Source: Streptosporangiaceae bacterium (GTDB lineage Bacteria; Actinomycetota; Actinomycetes; Streptosporangiales; Streptosporangiaceae). From it: a stretch of 42,175 bases of DNA. The DNA is taken from positions 1 to 42,175 of the forward strand of contig JASHTQ010000341.1 in NCBI GenBank assembly GCA_030040475.1, written 5' to 3'. Both the position numbers and the translations under genes were made by a program. Position 1 is the stretch's first letter. Each line of letters starts with the position of its first letter. The notes under the pieces were generated by a model. That model searched no databases and was not told where the DNA came from. It saw only the letters and a list, made by a program, of their open reading frames with translations. Shown here piece by piece: positions 9,028-16,158 of the stretch.

Positions 9028-9336
9028 CCTCTGCTGCGCCGGCTCGGCCAGGCGGGGGTCACGGTACCCAGGGACCCGGCCGTGGTCGGCTACGACGACA
9101 TCGAGTTCGCCGCCGCCGCGGCCGTGCCGCTCACCTCGGTCCGCCAGCCGAAGTACCAGCTCGGGCGGGCGGCCGCCGAGCTCCTGCTTGAGGAGGCCGA
9201 CCGGCCCGCCGAGCACGAGCATCGCCGCTTCGTCTTCACGCCGGAACTTGTCGTGCGGGCCAGCAGCGGCATCCAGGCCGCGGTCTCGCCCGGCCAGGTC
9301 GGCTCGATCACACGGGCGAGGCCGGTTCTGGCCTGA
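9028..9336 (+). pseudogene. LacI-family transcription regulator, C-terminal remnant
   Basis: The frame reads PLLRRLGQAGVTVPRDPAVV then GYDDIEFAAAAAVPLTSVRQ then PKYQLGRAAAELLLEEAD and FTPELVVRASS. These are the last two strands and helices of a LacI/GalR effector-binding domain, including the typical VGYDD and PLTSVRQP motifs. The DNA-binding head and about two thirds of the effector domain are absent, and a stop lies in frame at about 8990. It points away from the rhamnose genes and abuts the rhaS remnant, as expected if one deletion removed everything between the regulator and the transporter, including the shared promoter. Its end overlaps the MFS gene by 29 bases. Confidence 0.82.
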
Positions 9337-10507
9337 GACCGGCAGCGCGCGGGTCGCGCAGCAGGAAGGTCAGGGCAAAGGACGCCGCCGGGAACGCGAC
9401 GACGGCTCCGAGCGCGGCGGTCAGTCCGTATGAGTCGGCCAGCAGGCCGAACAATGGGGCGGCGAGCCCGCCGGCGGAGACGGCGAGGCCGAGTGTGACG
9501 CCGCTGGCCACGCCGATCCTGTTCGGCAGGAAGTCCTGGCCGAGCGTGACCTGGACGGCGAACGGCGCGAACAGCACGACGCCGGTGACCGCCGCCGCGA
9601 CGAACAGCAGCACCACGTCAGGCGCCGCGACGAGCAGCGCTATCGCGATCGCGGCCAGGCCGTAGCCCAGACGTATCGTGCCGATCCGCTGCCAGCGGTC
9701 GGCCAGCCAGCCGCCGCCGAGCGTGCCGGCCACGCCCGACCCGATGAACACCGTGAGCACCGCCGAGCCAACCCCCGCGGACTGGTGGAAGTGCCGGATG
9801 GCGAACAGCGCCAGCAGCGACGCCAGGCCGAAGTAGGCGACCGACCGGAGCACGACGACCGTGGTCAGCCTCGCGAAGCCGTGCCAGTCGTCCCGCGCCG
9901 CGGCCGCCTTGCCGGTCTGCCCTTGCCCGGGTGACCGCGGCTTGGCTTCGGGCACCCGCCGCCACGGTCGGCGGATCGCGAGCACCGCCGCCATGACCAT
10001 GGCAGGCAGCGCCAGCAGCGGTGTCCCGTGCAGGTGCGTGACCAGCAGGATCGGGGTGACGACGACCGGGCCGAGCGCGATCCCCGCGTTGCCGCCGACG
10101 GAGAACCAGCTCATGGCCTGGGTGGAATCGCCGGCCAGGCCGCGCGCGGTCCTCGTCGCCTCGGGGTGGTAGGCGGCGACTCCGATGCCGGACGCGGCGA
10201 CGGCGAACCAGGTGATCGGGTAGCTGTCGCCGAGACCGGACAGCCCGATGCCGAGCCCGGCGACGAGCAGGCCGACGGCGACCAGCCAGCCGAGGTTCCG
10301 GTATTTGTCGGTGAGCGCGCCGAAGCCCGGCTGGACCACGCTGGCGAGGAAGGTAGCCGCGAGGGTGATCCCGGTCAGGCCGGAATAGCTGTAATGGCGC
10401 TCGATCGCGAGGAACGGCAGAAGCGCCGGCACGGCGCCCTGGTAGAGGTCATCGACCACGTGCGTCGAGGTGAGGAAAGCGAGCCTGGTCTGCTCTGCGC
10501 GCGTCAT
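9308..10507 (-). CDS. MFS transporter, fosmidomycin-resistance (Fsr) like
   Basis: This inner-membrane protein of about 400 residues has two six-helix halves. It opens with FLTSTHVVDDLYQGAVPALL, typical of the Fsr branch of the major facilitator superfamily, which exports small drugs. The motif A loop GALTDKYRN follows helix 2, and a second-half equivalent GGWLADRWQR is also visible. A charged central loop (PEAKPRSPGQGQTGKAAAAR) separates the halves. ATG 10507 fits family N-termini; ATG 10540 would add 11 residues. There is no clear ribosome site for either. Its 3' end overlaps the LacI remnant; drug specificity is unknown. Confidence 0.87.
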   Translation of the reverse strand: MTRAEQTRLAFLTSTHVVDDLYQGAVPALLPFLAIERHYSYSGLTGITLAATFLASVVQPGFGALTDKYRNLGWLVAVGLLVAGLGIGLSGLGDSYPITWFAVAASGIGVAAYHPEATRTARGLAGDSTQAMSWFSVGGNAGIALGPVVVTPILLVTHLHGTPLLALPAMVMAAVLAIRRPWRRVPEAKPRSPGQGQTGKAAAARDDWHGFARLTTVVVLRSVAYFGLASLLALFAIRHFHQSAGVGSAVLTVFIGSGVAGTLGGGWLADRWQRIGTIRLGYGLAAIAIALLVAAPDVVLLFVAAAVTGVVLFAPFAVQVTLGQDFLPNRIGVASGVTLGLAVSAGGLAAPLFGLLADSYGLTAALGAVVAFPAASFALTFLLRDPRAAGLRPEPASPV

Positions 10508-10649
10508 TATGGGAGCACGCTTGTTGATCGTTTCGCGCATGTGAACAACAATGGTACGTGCATCCTCCCTAGGCCTGGTGGGCGAGCTGCCATCTTGTAT
10601 TGCAAAACGGACAGCGCCGGAGTGGGGCCTTCATTCATGGGGGATATTG

Positions 10650-11618
10650 ATGTCCGCGGGCTATTGTGACGGTTCCAGAGCCGCCGGGCCTATCCGGAAT
10701 TCCAGGTTCCACGGCGGGTTGTGCAGGCTGGTATTTGCCGGTGTCGTGGTCGCCGCGTCGGTACTCGCGCAGAGCCCCGCCACCAGGGCGGCCGCGGCCG
10801 AGGCGGGACCGGCCATCGGGACCGCGCACTTCATCGGGCAATCGGCGCAGGGCGCAGCGCGCGATTTCTGGACGGCCTCGCGGATGGCGACCGCCACGCC
10901 CACGTCGGCCGGGAGCAGGATCGGCACGGCCAGCCCGCCGCCAGGCACGCCGAACGCCGTGACGTTCGACGGCGTGCCTACGGTCGGCGCGCTCTTCTTC
11001 ACCACGGGTTCCGGCAGGCATTTCTGCACGGCGAGCGTTGTCGACAGCGATACCCAGAACCTCGTTATCACCGCCGCCCATTGCGTGTACGGCAGCGGGT
11101 ATGCGACCCGCCTGGAGTTCGTTCCCGGATACCAGGACGGACGAGAGCCCTACGGCGCCTGGGCGGTTCAGGCGGTCGTCGTGGCCAGCGCCTGGCGGCG
11201 GTCGCACGATCCCGACGTCGACTTCGCGTTCCTGTCCGTGGCCCCATCCGGCGGCCGACGGCTTCAGCGCGTGACCGGCGGCCTGCAGCTTGGCATCGAC
11301 CGCGGATACACCCATCCGATCAAGGTGATCGGTTACAACGACTCGGCGGACAAGCCGGTAGGGTGCGTGACGAGCAGCTTCGAGTTCGAGGCCGATCAGA
11401 TGGAGTTCTACTGCGGCGGTTACCGGGACGGGACAAGCGGCGGTCCCTGGGTCCTCGGCTATGACGGCAGCAAGGGGACCGGCACGATTTTCGGGGTGAT
11501 CGGCGGCTACGAATGGGGCGGCGACTACGACTGGGCCTCTTACAGCGCCGTCTTCGGGTCCTCGGCCCTGCAGCTGTTCCGGCAGGCGGAGGCTACCGCC
11601 GCAGCGCGCGCAGGGTAA
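10650..11618 (+). CDS. Secreted trypsin-like serine protease
   Basis: Numbered from ATG 10650, the 322-residue protein has a Sec-type signal peptide (basic start, LVFAGVVVAASVLA, then an AxA-like site near ATRAAAA). The chymotrypsin-fold domain has the full catalytic triad: His144 in VITAAHC, Asp191 in DPDVDFAFL and Ser263 in DGTSGGPW. Paired cysteines near the histidine (HFCTASV...AAHC) support disulfides and export. The start has a GGGGGAT ribosome site 7 bases upstream; the frame opens further upstream at 10551 but without a signal. It is likely a scavenging or surface-processing enzyme, which is inference. It ends inside the convergent methyltransferase gene by 26 bases. Confidence 0.88.
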   Translation: MSAGYCDGSRAAGPIRNSRFHGGLCRLVFAGVVVAASVLAQSPATRAAAAEAGPAIGTAHFIGQSAQGAARDFWTASRMATATPTSAGSRIGTASPPPGTPNAVTFDGVPTVGALFFTTGSGRHFCTASVVDSDTQNLVITAAHCVYGSGYATRLEFVPGYQDGREPYGAWAVQAVVVASAWRRSHDPDVDFAFLSVAPSGGRRLQRVTGGLQLGIDRGYTHPIKVIGYNDSADKPVGCVTSSFEFEADQMEFYCGGYRDGTSGGPWVLGYDGSKGTGTIFGVIGGYEWGGDYDWASYSAVFGSSALQLFRQAEATAAARAG

Positions 11619-12489
11619 CGGTGACCATCGGCAGCGCGAACTCGCCGCTGGCGGTCTCCGGGCGCGCGTGCAGGAAGTCGCTGACCCTGGCCAGCAGCCT
11701 GGTTCGTCCGGCCTCGTCCATCACCAGCAGGTTGGAGTGGGTGGCGATGGTCGCGAGCAGTGAGTCGGCGGTTCGCGGCTGCCCGTGCTCGAACTCGCGC
11801 CGCTCGGGCGTGTGGAACAAGCGCCTCAGGGTCCCGTCGGTGCCCTGCTGATCCGCGTCCTCTGCTGGATTACCCGCCCGTGCCTGGCCGGAGCCGGCCG
11901 TGATGAGGCGCTCCAGGCGGGACTCGCCGATGCCCTGCCGCCACCCGAGCAGCGTCGGGCTGGCCTTGTTCTTGCTGATCTCGGCCAGTTCCGCCACCCA
12001 GGGCACCCGGTCGTCGTCCACGTTCCACAGGCCCGCGACGACGCCACCCGGGGTGAGCACGCGGGCGATTTCCGGCATCGCAAGGTCCAGGTCGAACCAG
12101 TGCATCGCCTGGCCGACGAGCACCGCGTCGACGCTGCCGTCCGGCAGCGGGATCTGTTCCGCCTGGCCTGCCAGCGCCCGTATCCCGGGAAGGCCGCGCC
12201 GCAATTCGGCGAGCATGTCCTGGTCGGGTTCCACGGCGGTGACCTCGGCGCCGAGCTTGGCGATGGTGGCGGTCAGCTTGCCCGTCCCCGCGGCCAGGTC
12301 GAGTACCCGCAGCGGTACGCGATCCGCGACCGGCTCCAGCGCCCAGCGGACGGCCGCCTCGGCGTAATCGGGACGGTGCTCGGCGTAGGCCGCCGCCGCG
12401 CCGCCGAACGACGAGCCGCGCCGCCGCCTGAGGTCCGCGTCCTCGCCCGCTTGGGCCTGGTCTGCCGGTGCTCCGGTGTGGTGGTCCAC
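11593..12489 (-). CDS. Class I SAM-dependent methyltransferase
   Basis: The 298-residue protein has SFGGAAAAYAEHRPDY at its N-terminus, motif I VLDLAAGTGKLT, the acidic post-I residue in VTAVEPDQDM, and motif III/IV IPLPDGSVDAVLVGQAMHWF, so it is a Methyltransf_11-type enzyme acting on a small molecule. GTG 12489 is chosen because the open frame upstream overlaps the HxlR gene and carries no conserved sequence. It follows the HxlR regulator with a 10-base gap on the same strand, so the two form an operon. Substrate unknown; a quinone or related electrophile would fit the neighbours (HxlR, YceI), but this is speculation. Confidence 0.85.
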   Translation of the reverse strand: MDHHTGAPADQAQAGEDADLRRRRGSSFGGAAAAYAEHRPDYAEAAVRWALEPVADRVPLRVLDLAAGTGKLTATIAKLGAEVTAVEPDQDMLAELRRGLPGIRALAGQAEQIPLPDGSVDAVLVGQAMHWFDLDLAMPEIARVLTPGGVVAGLWNVDDDRVPWVAELAEISKNKASPTLLGWRQGIGESRLERLITAGSGQARAGNPAEDADQQGTDGTLRRLFHTPERREFEHGQPRTADSLLATIATHSNLLVMDEAGRTRLLARVSDFLHARPETASGEFALPMVTVTLRALRR

Positions 12490-12499
12490 GCACGCCAGC

Positions 12500-12919
12500 C
12501 TATTGAAGCGGGTGCCTGGCGTCGTAGGCGGCCCTGGCGGCCTCGATCTCGGGAAGGTGGGTATGCGACCACGCGACGAGCTGGCCGATGGTGTCAAGCA
12601 GCGTTCGCCCCATGGGCGTGAGCGCGTACTCGACCCGCGGCGGGATGACCGGGTGGATGGTCCTGGTCACGATGCCGTCCCGTTCGAGTCCGCGCAGCGT
12701 TACCGTGAGCATCCTGGAGGTGATGCCATCGATCATGCGGTGCAGTTCGGTGAACCGCATGGTGCCCTGCCCGAGGAGGTCGATGACGTAGACCGACCAC
12801 TTGTCGCCGACTCGCTGGAGCACCTCTCGGGCCTGACAGGCGGACGGTTCACCGACCGGGTCTGACGACTCGCAAACCGCGTCCACTTGCCCGGAGTCCA
12901 CTGGTTCCTCCCCTCTCAT
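12500..12919 (-). CDS. HxlR-family transcription regulator
   Basis: This 139-residue winged-helix regulator has the HxlR hallmark ACQAREVLQRVGDKWSVYVI, recognition region LHRMIDGITSRMLTVTLRGL, and wing PRVEYALTPMGRTLL. A cysteine sits just before the first helix, the place where YodB-type members sense quinones or other electrophiles (family knowledge). ATG 12919 has an excellent ribosome site, GAGGAGGTG, 8 bases upstream. It is divergent from yceI and upstream of a methyltransferase. The palindrome at 12999-13017 in the shared region is the obvious operator candidate for both directions. Confidence 0.9.
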   Translation of the reverse strand: MRGEEPVDSGQVDAVCESSDPVGEPSACQAREVLQRVGDKWSVYVIDLLGQGTMRFTELHRMIDGITSRMLTVTLRGLERDGIVTRTIHPVIPPRVEYALTPMGRTLLDTIGQLVAWSHTHLPEIEAARAAYDARHPLQ

Positions 12920-12979
12920 CAGGCTAACACCTCCTCTGCTGCCCCAATAGGCTTCACTCCGTCGGCCCGTACCCGGTAC

Positions 12980-13017
12980 TTGACGGTTCAACTATACCAG
13001 GTTACTATAAGGAACCT
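12980..13017 (+). promoter_or_regulatory. yceI promoter with overlapping HxlR-type operator
   Basis: TTGACG (12980-12985), a 17-base spacer and TACTAT (13003-13008) form a near-consensus housekeeping promoter towards yceI. An imperfect palindrome AGGTTACTATAAGGAACCT (12999-13017) covers the -10. On the other strand, TATAGT (12991-12996 reversed) could be the -10 for the HxlR gene. A dimeric repressor bound here would block both directions. Confidence 0.55.
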
Positions 13018-13070
13018 TGATACGCCAGCAGAGTTACGCACCAGTAAGAACTCAGATATTTGGAGGAATC

Positions 13071-13634
13071 ATGACCGACACCGCCGTGGAGATTCCCGGC
13101 TACGTCGCCGGTACCTGGACCATCGACCCGGTGCACTCGGAAGTATCCTTCGTGGTCAGGCACATGATGGTGAGCAAGGTGCGGGGCCGCTTCGACAAGT
13201 TCGAGGGGACCTTCACCACGGCGCCCGATCCGCTGCAGTCCAGCGTCACGGCCACCGTCGACCTCAGCTCGGTTAACACCGGGGAGCCCAACAGGGACAA
13301 CCACATCCGCAGCGCGGACTTCTTCGAGGTGGAGTCGCACCCCACGCTGACCTTCCAGTCCACCGGCGTCCGCAAGGACGGCGACGACCTCCTGCTCGAC
13401 GGCGATCTCACCATCCGCGGAAACACCAGGCCGGTCACGCTGAAGCTCGAGGTCAACGGCTTCGGCCCCGACGCCTACGGCGGCACGCGATCCGGCTTCT
13501 CGGCCAGCGGCGAGATCAACAGGCACGATTTCGGCGTCAGCTACAACGGCCCGATCCCCGGCGGCGGCGTCGCCGTCAGCGAGAAGGTCACGATCACGCT
13601 CGAGATCGAGGGCGTCCTCGACAAGGCCGAATAA
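13071..13634 (+). CDS. YceI family protein
   Basis: The 187-residue protein has the complete YceI lipocalin-like barrel: GTWTIDPVHSEVSFVVRHMM, VRGRFDKFEGTF, SSVNTGEPNRDNHIRSADFF, and a final strand pair ending EKVTITLEIEGVLDKAE. Family members bind isoprenoid chains such as polyprenyl or quinone tails inside the barrel. No signal peptide is present, so it is a cytoplasmic type common in actinobacteria. ATG 13071 with GGAGG 6 bases upstream is clear. It is divergent from the HxlR operon and served by the promoter at 12980; a strong hairpin follows the stop. Confidence 0.93.
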   Translation: MTDTAVEIPGYVAGTWTIDPVHSEVSFVVRHMMVSKVRGRFDKFEGTFTTAPDPLQSSVTATVDLSSVNTGEPNRDNHIRSADFFEVESHPTLTFQSTGVRKDGDDLLLDGDLTIRGNTRPVTLKLEVNGFGPDAYGGTRSGFSASGEINRHDFGVSYNGPIPGGGVAVSEKVTITLEIEGVLDKAE

Positions 13635-13653
13635 CTGAACCACAGCGCGTTGT

Positions 13654-13688
13654 GAATGGTCGCGGGCCGGGTCGGCCCGCGACCATTC
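13654..13688. terminator. Strong bidirectional hairpin terminator
   Basis: A perfect 15-base stem, GAATGGTCGCGGGCC and GGCCCGCGACCATTC, closes a 5-base loop (GGGTC). It lies between the convergent yceI and the small hypothetical gene. There is no T-run, as is common for actinobacterial I-shaped terminators. Confidence 0.85.
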
Positions 13689-13706
13689 GTCATGTAGAGC
13701 CCCGCG

Positions 13707-13991
13707 TCAGCCGGCCGCTGTGCCGTGCTTGAGCAGGTAGTCGATGTACAGGGGGCGCAGCCCTTCGGCGACATCCCCTTCCCCGGAGTCGATCGCGTCC
13801 GCTATCAGCGCCCAGACCTTGGTGATGTCAGTCCCGGCGTGCTGCGGATGTCCCTCGACGGCCTCCGCCGTGGGCAGGGCGCGCAGCAGTTCCCACAAGA
13901 ACTCCACGTCGGCGTGATGCAGCGCCCGCCGTACGGCGAGGTCGTGCAGCTCATGGGAGGAAAGCGCGTCCAGTTCTTCGCGGGTCGTCAC
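13707..13991 (-). CDS. Small hypothetical helical protein
   Basis: This 94-residue acidic, helix-rich protein starts MTTREELDALSSHELHDLAV and ends YIDYLLKHGTAAG. I do not recognise the family. It has no signal, membrane segment, cysteine pair or DNA-binding motif. Alternating Leu/Ala and charged residues (VRRALHHADVEFLWELLRAL) suggest a small all-alpha bundle. Codon use is like its neighbours, and the frame is framed by a clear terminator on the 3' side, which supports it as real. It could be a conserved actinobacterial protein of unknown role. Confidence 0.65.
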   Translation of the reverse strand: MTTREELDALSSHELHDLAVRRALHHADVEFLWELLRALPTAEAVEGHPQHAGTDITKVWALIADAIDSGEGDVAEGLRPLYIDYLLKHGTAAG

Positions 13992-14120
13992 GTGTGGACT
14001 CTATCGCTTGCCTCGTCAACTGATGCCTGGCGGCCGCAAAGTCGCCGGTTCCGGTTTCGCCCGTCCGGCTTAACGCCGTTTCAACAAATAGATAACGACT
14101 GCGTAACTTGCTTCCATACA

Positions 14121-14144
14121 TTCAAGTTTGACTGGAAACTTGAA
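14121..14144. promoter_or_regulatory. Perfect operator-like palindrome upstream of the secreted protein gene
   Basis: TTCAAGTTT (14121-14129) and AAACTTGAA (14136-14144) are perfect 9-base arms around GACTGG. They lie in an AT-rich island about 100 bases before the secreted protein start. A -35-like TTGACT (14128-14133) overlaps the left arm; no good -10 follows at 17 bases. It looks like the site of a dimeric regulator, type unknown. Confidence 0.5.
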
Positions 14145-14241
14145 ACAAACCGTCTCGATCGCGGGGCGGGCGTAGCGGCGTGACGGTCGGGCTGAGGATG
14201 CATGCCGGGACCGGCAGTACGCCCGAACGAGAAGGAACCAG

Positions 14242-16146
14242 ATGCGTATCACCTGGTCAGGAGAGGGACAGTACGGGCGCGGATCGCCCAAGGACGGGTG
14301 GCGGAGACGGCGTACGCTGGTCGTCCTTGCGGTAGGCGTCGCGTTCGTCTGCCAGTTGAGCCTGGTCGGCACGGCCGCTGCGAGCGCTAGCTCGGCGACG
14401 ACGGCGGCGGCGCCCGCCGGGTCGGTCGCGCCGAATGCCACCAATGAGCTCGATTGCAACGGCTGGAGCAAGAGCTACAAAGCCGTCAAGAAGCTCGCGG
14501 GCGACCTGTGCACCGACCCGATCAAGGTCGTGGACGGCAAGGGCAACAGGTTCATCGACAACGGCTGGTACGTCGGCCATGACGAGCCCGGGGTCAGGTT
14601 CATCTCCAACACGCCCGGCTCGGCCAATACGATGACGTACCTGGTAAAGGTGCCGGTGGACCCCAAGCTCGCGCCGACTCCTGCCGGCAGCGTTACCAAC
14701 TACGGCCAGGATTCCATCGCGCCCTGGTTCGGCCTTGCGATGTGCGACCCGGACTCCTACCCGCAGAACGCGTGCACCCCGGACAGCGACAGCAACATCA
14801 GCGACCCAGGCAGCCCGGCCGACGCGGGCTCCGCGTTCATGGAACTGCAGCTCTACCCGCCGGGCTACACGCCATTCGTGGACAGCGAGAGCTGCAGCGT
14901 GACCCAGTGGTGCGCGGCGCTGACCATCGACAGCCTTGAGTGCACGTTCGGCTTCGCCGTCTGCAACGCCAACTGTGAGGAGCCGGTCAACTTCGCGTTC
15001 CTGCAGAACAACGGCATCCCGGCCGGGCCGCCGAGCCCGCAGCTCGCGGACGTGAGCACGTTCCTGCCCAACTCCCACACGCTGCTGATCAACCAGGGTG
15101 ACGTACTGCAGATCTCGATCACCGACCCGCCGCAAGGTTTCACGGCAACGATCCGAGATCTGACCACCCACCAGACCGGGTGGATGACCGCCAGCGCGGC
15201 GAACGGCTTCATGAACACCAGCATCGCCGACTGCTCTGGCACGCCGTTCACCTTCCACGCGGAGTTCAGCACCGCGTCGGCCACGAACCAGGTTCCGTGG
15301 GCCGCGGACCTTGCCGGGGGGCCGCTGGTGGTTCAGGAGATCGGCCACTCGGAGGTCTGCAACTCGCTGAGTTACCAGGACCCGTTCTCAGAAAGCTTCA
15401 CGAACGGCCAGTCCTTTACCGACGACGACACCTACGACACCTGCATCGGCGGGACGGAGGGGCCGAACGCGGTAGGCGAGGGTCCGTGCACGACGACAGC
15501 AACCGGCACGACCTGCCAGAACGCTGAGACGCAGGGACCCAACGGGGAGCCGCAGGCCTGTCCGAGCGACAACCCGGCCAGCGGTGACCTGTGTGAGTAC
15601 GCCGACGCCTTCTGCTTCCCGCAGGGATCCAGGACCATCGAGGTCAACGGGGTGACCACCACCGCCTGGTCGGATGCCAACCAGTGCTTCGCCGACAGGT
15701 ACCAGAACGGCGACCTGGACTTCGACGGCCTGTCGTACCAGCGATCCTCCTGGCCGGCGACCGGGAACCCGGATCACCCGACGGCGATGGAATATGTCGG
15801 GCCGTTCCAGGGCAACGGGCAACCGTATCCGCAGATCCAGTTCGAGACCGACATCAACGGCTCCGCATTCCTGTGCAACACGGCCACGGGGGCGGGCTGC
15901 GTCGTGCCGCCGACCGACGCCGATTTCTACCCGTACTACTCGCTCAGCGGCCCGTACGGCTTCGCGCTCGGGTCCTACCAGACCTCGTGCGTGTGGAACT
16001 TCGGCGGGACCCTGGCGAACACGGTCAACAACTTCGGCGGGGACGCCGAGTACGGCGCTCCCGACGTCTCCAGGTACGGCGGCACCAGCACCAGCGCGGT
16101 GCAGCCGAATCCGCAGTTCGCCTCCAACTGCGCAGGCCCGCTGTAA
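14242..16146 (+). CDS. Large cysteine-rich secreted protein of unknown function
   Basis: The 634-residue protein has an N-terminal export signal: a twin-basic-rich start (DGWRRRRT), hydrophobic LVVLAVGVAFVCQLSLVG, and an AxA cleavage region (TAAASA). The mature part is acidic, rich in Asn, Gly, Thr and Ser, and contains 22 cysteines, an even number consistent with many disulfides. Repeated short phrases such as FMNTSIADCSGTPFTFHAEF and SEVCNSLSYQDPF look like beta-sandwich strands. I know of no named domain. A GAAGGA ribosome site lies 5 bases before ATG 14242. The perfect palindrome about 100 bases upstream suggests tight control. It may be a surface or spore-coat-like protein, which is only a guess. 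Confidence 0.85.
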   Translation: MRITWSGEGQYGRGSPKDGWRRRRTLVVLAVGVAFVCQLSLVGTAAASASSATTAAAPAGSVAPNATNELDCNGWSKSYKAVKKLAGDLCTDPIKVVDGKGNRFIDNGWYVGHDEPGVRFISNTPGSANTMTYLVKVPVDPKLAPTPAGSVTNYGQDSIAPWFGLAMCDPDSYPQNACTPDSDSNISDPGSPADAGSAFMELQLYPPGYTPFVDSESCSVTQWCAALTIDSLECTFGFAVCNANCEEPVNFAFLQNNGIPAGPPSPQLADVSTFLPNSHTLLINQGDVLQISITDPPQGFTATIRDLTTHQTGWMTASAANGFMNTSIADCSGTPFTFHAEFSTASATNQVPWAADLAGGPLVVQEIGHSEVCNSLSYQDPFSESFTNGQSFTDDDTYDTCIGGTEGPNAVGEGPCTTTATGTTCQNAETQGPNGEPQACPSDNPASGDLCEYADAFCFPQGSRTIEVNGVTTTAWSDANQCFADRYQNGDLDFDGLSYQRSSWPATGNPDHPTAMEYVGPFQGNGQPYPQIQFETDINGSAFLCNTATGAGCVVPPTDADFYPYYSLSGPYGFALGSYQTSCVWNFGGTLANTVNNFGGDAEYGAPDVSRYGGTSTSAVQPNPQFASNCAGPL

Positions 16147-16158
16147 CCACCGGCGGCT

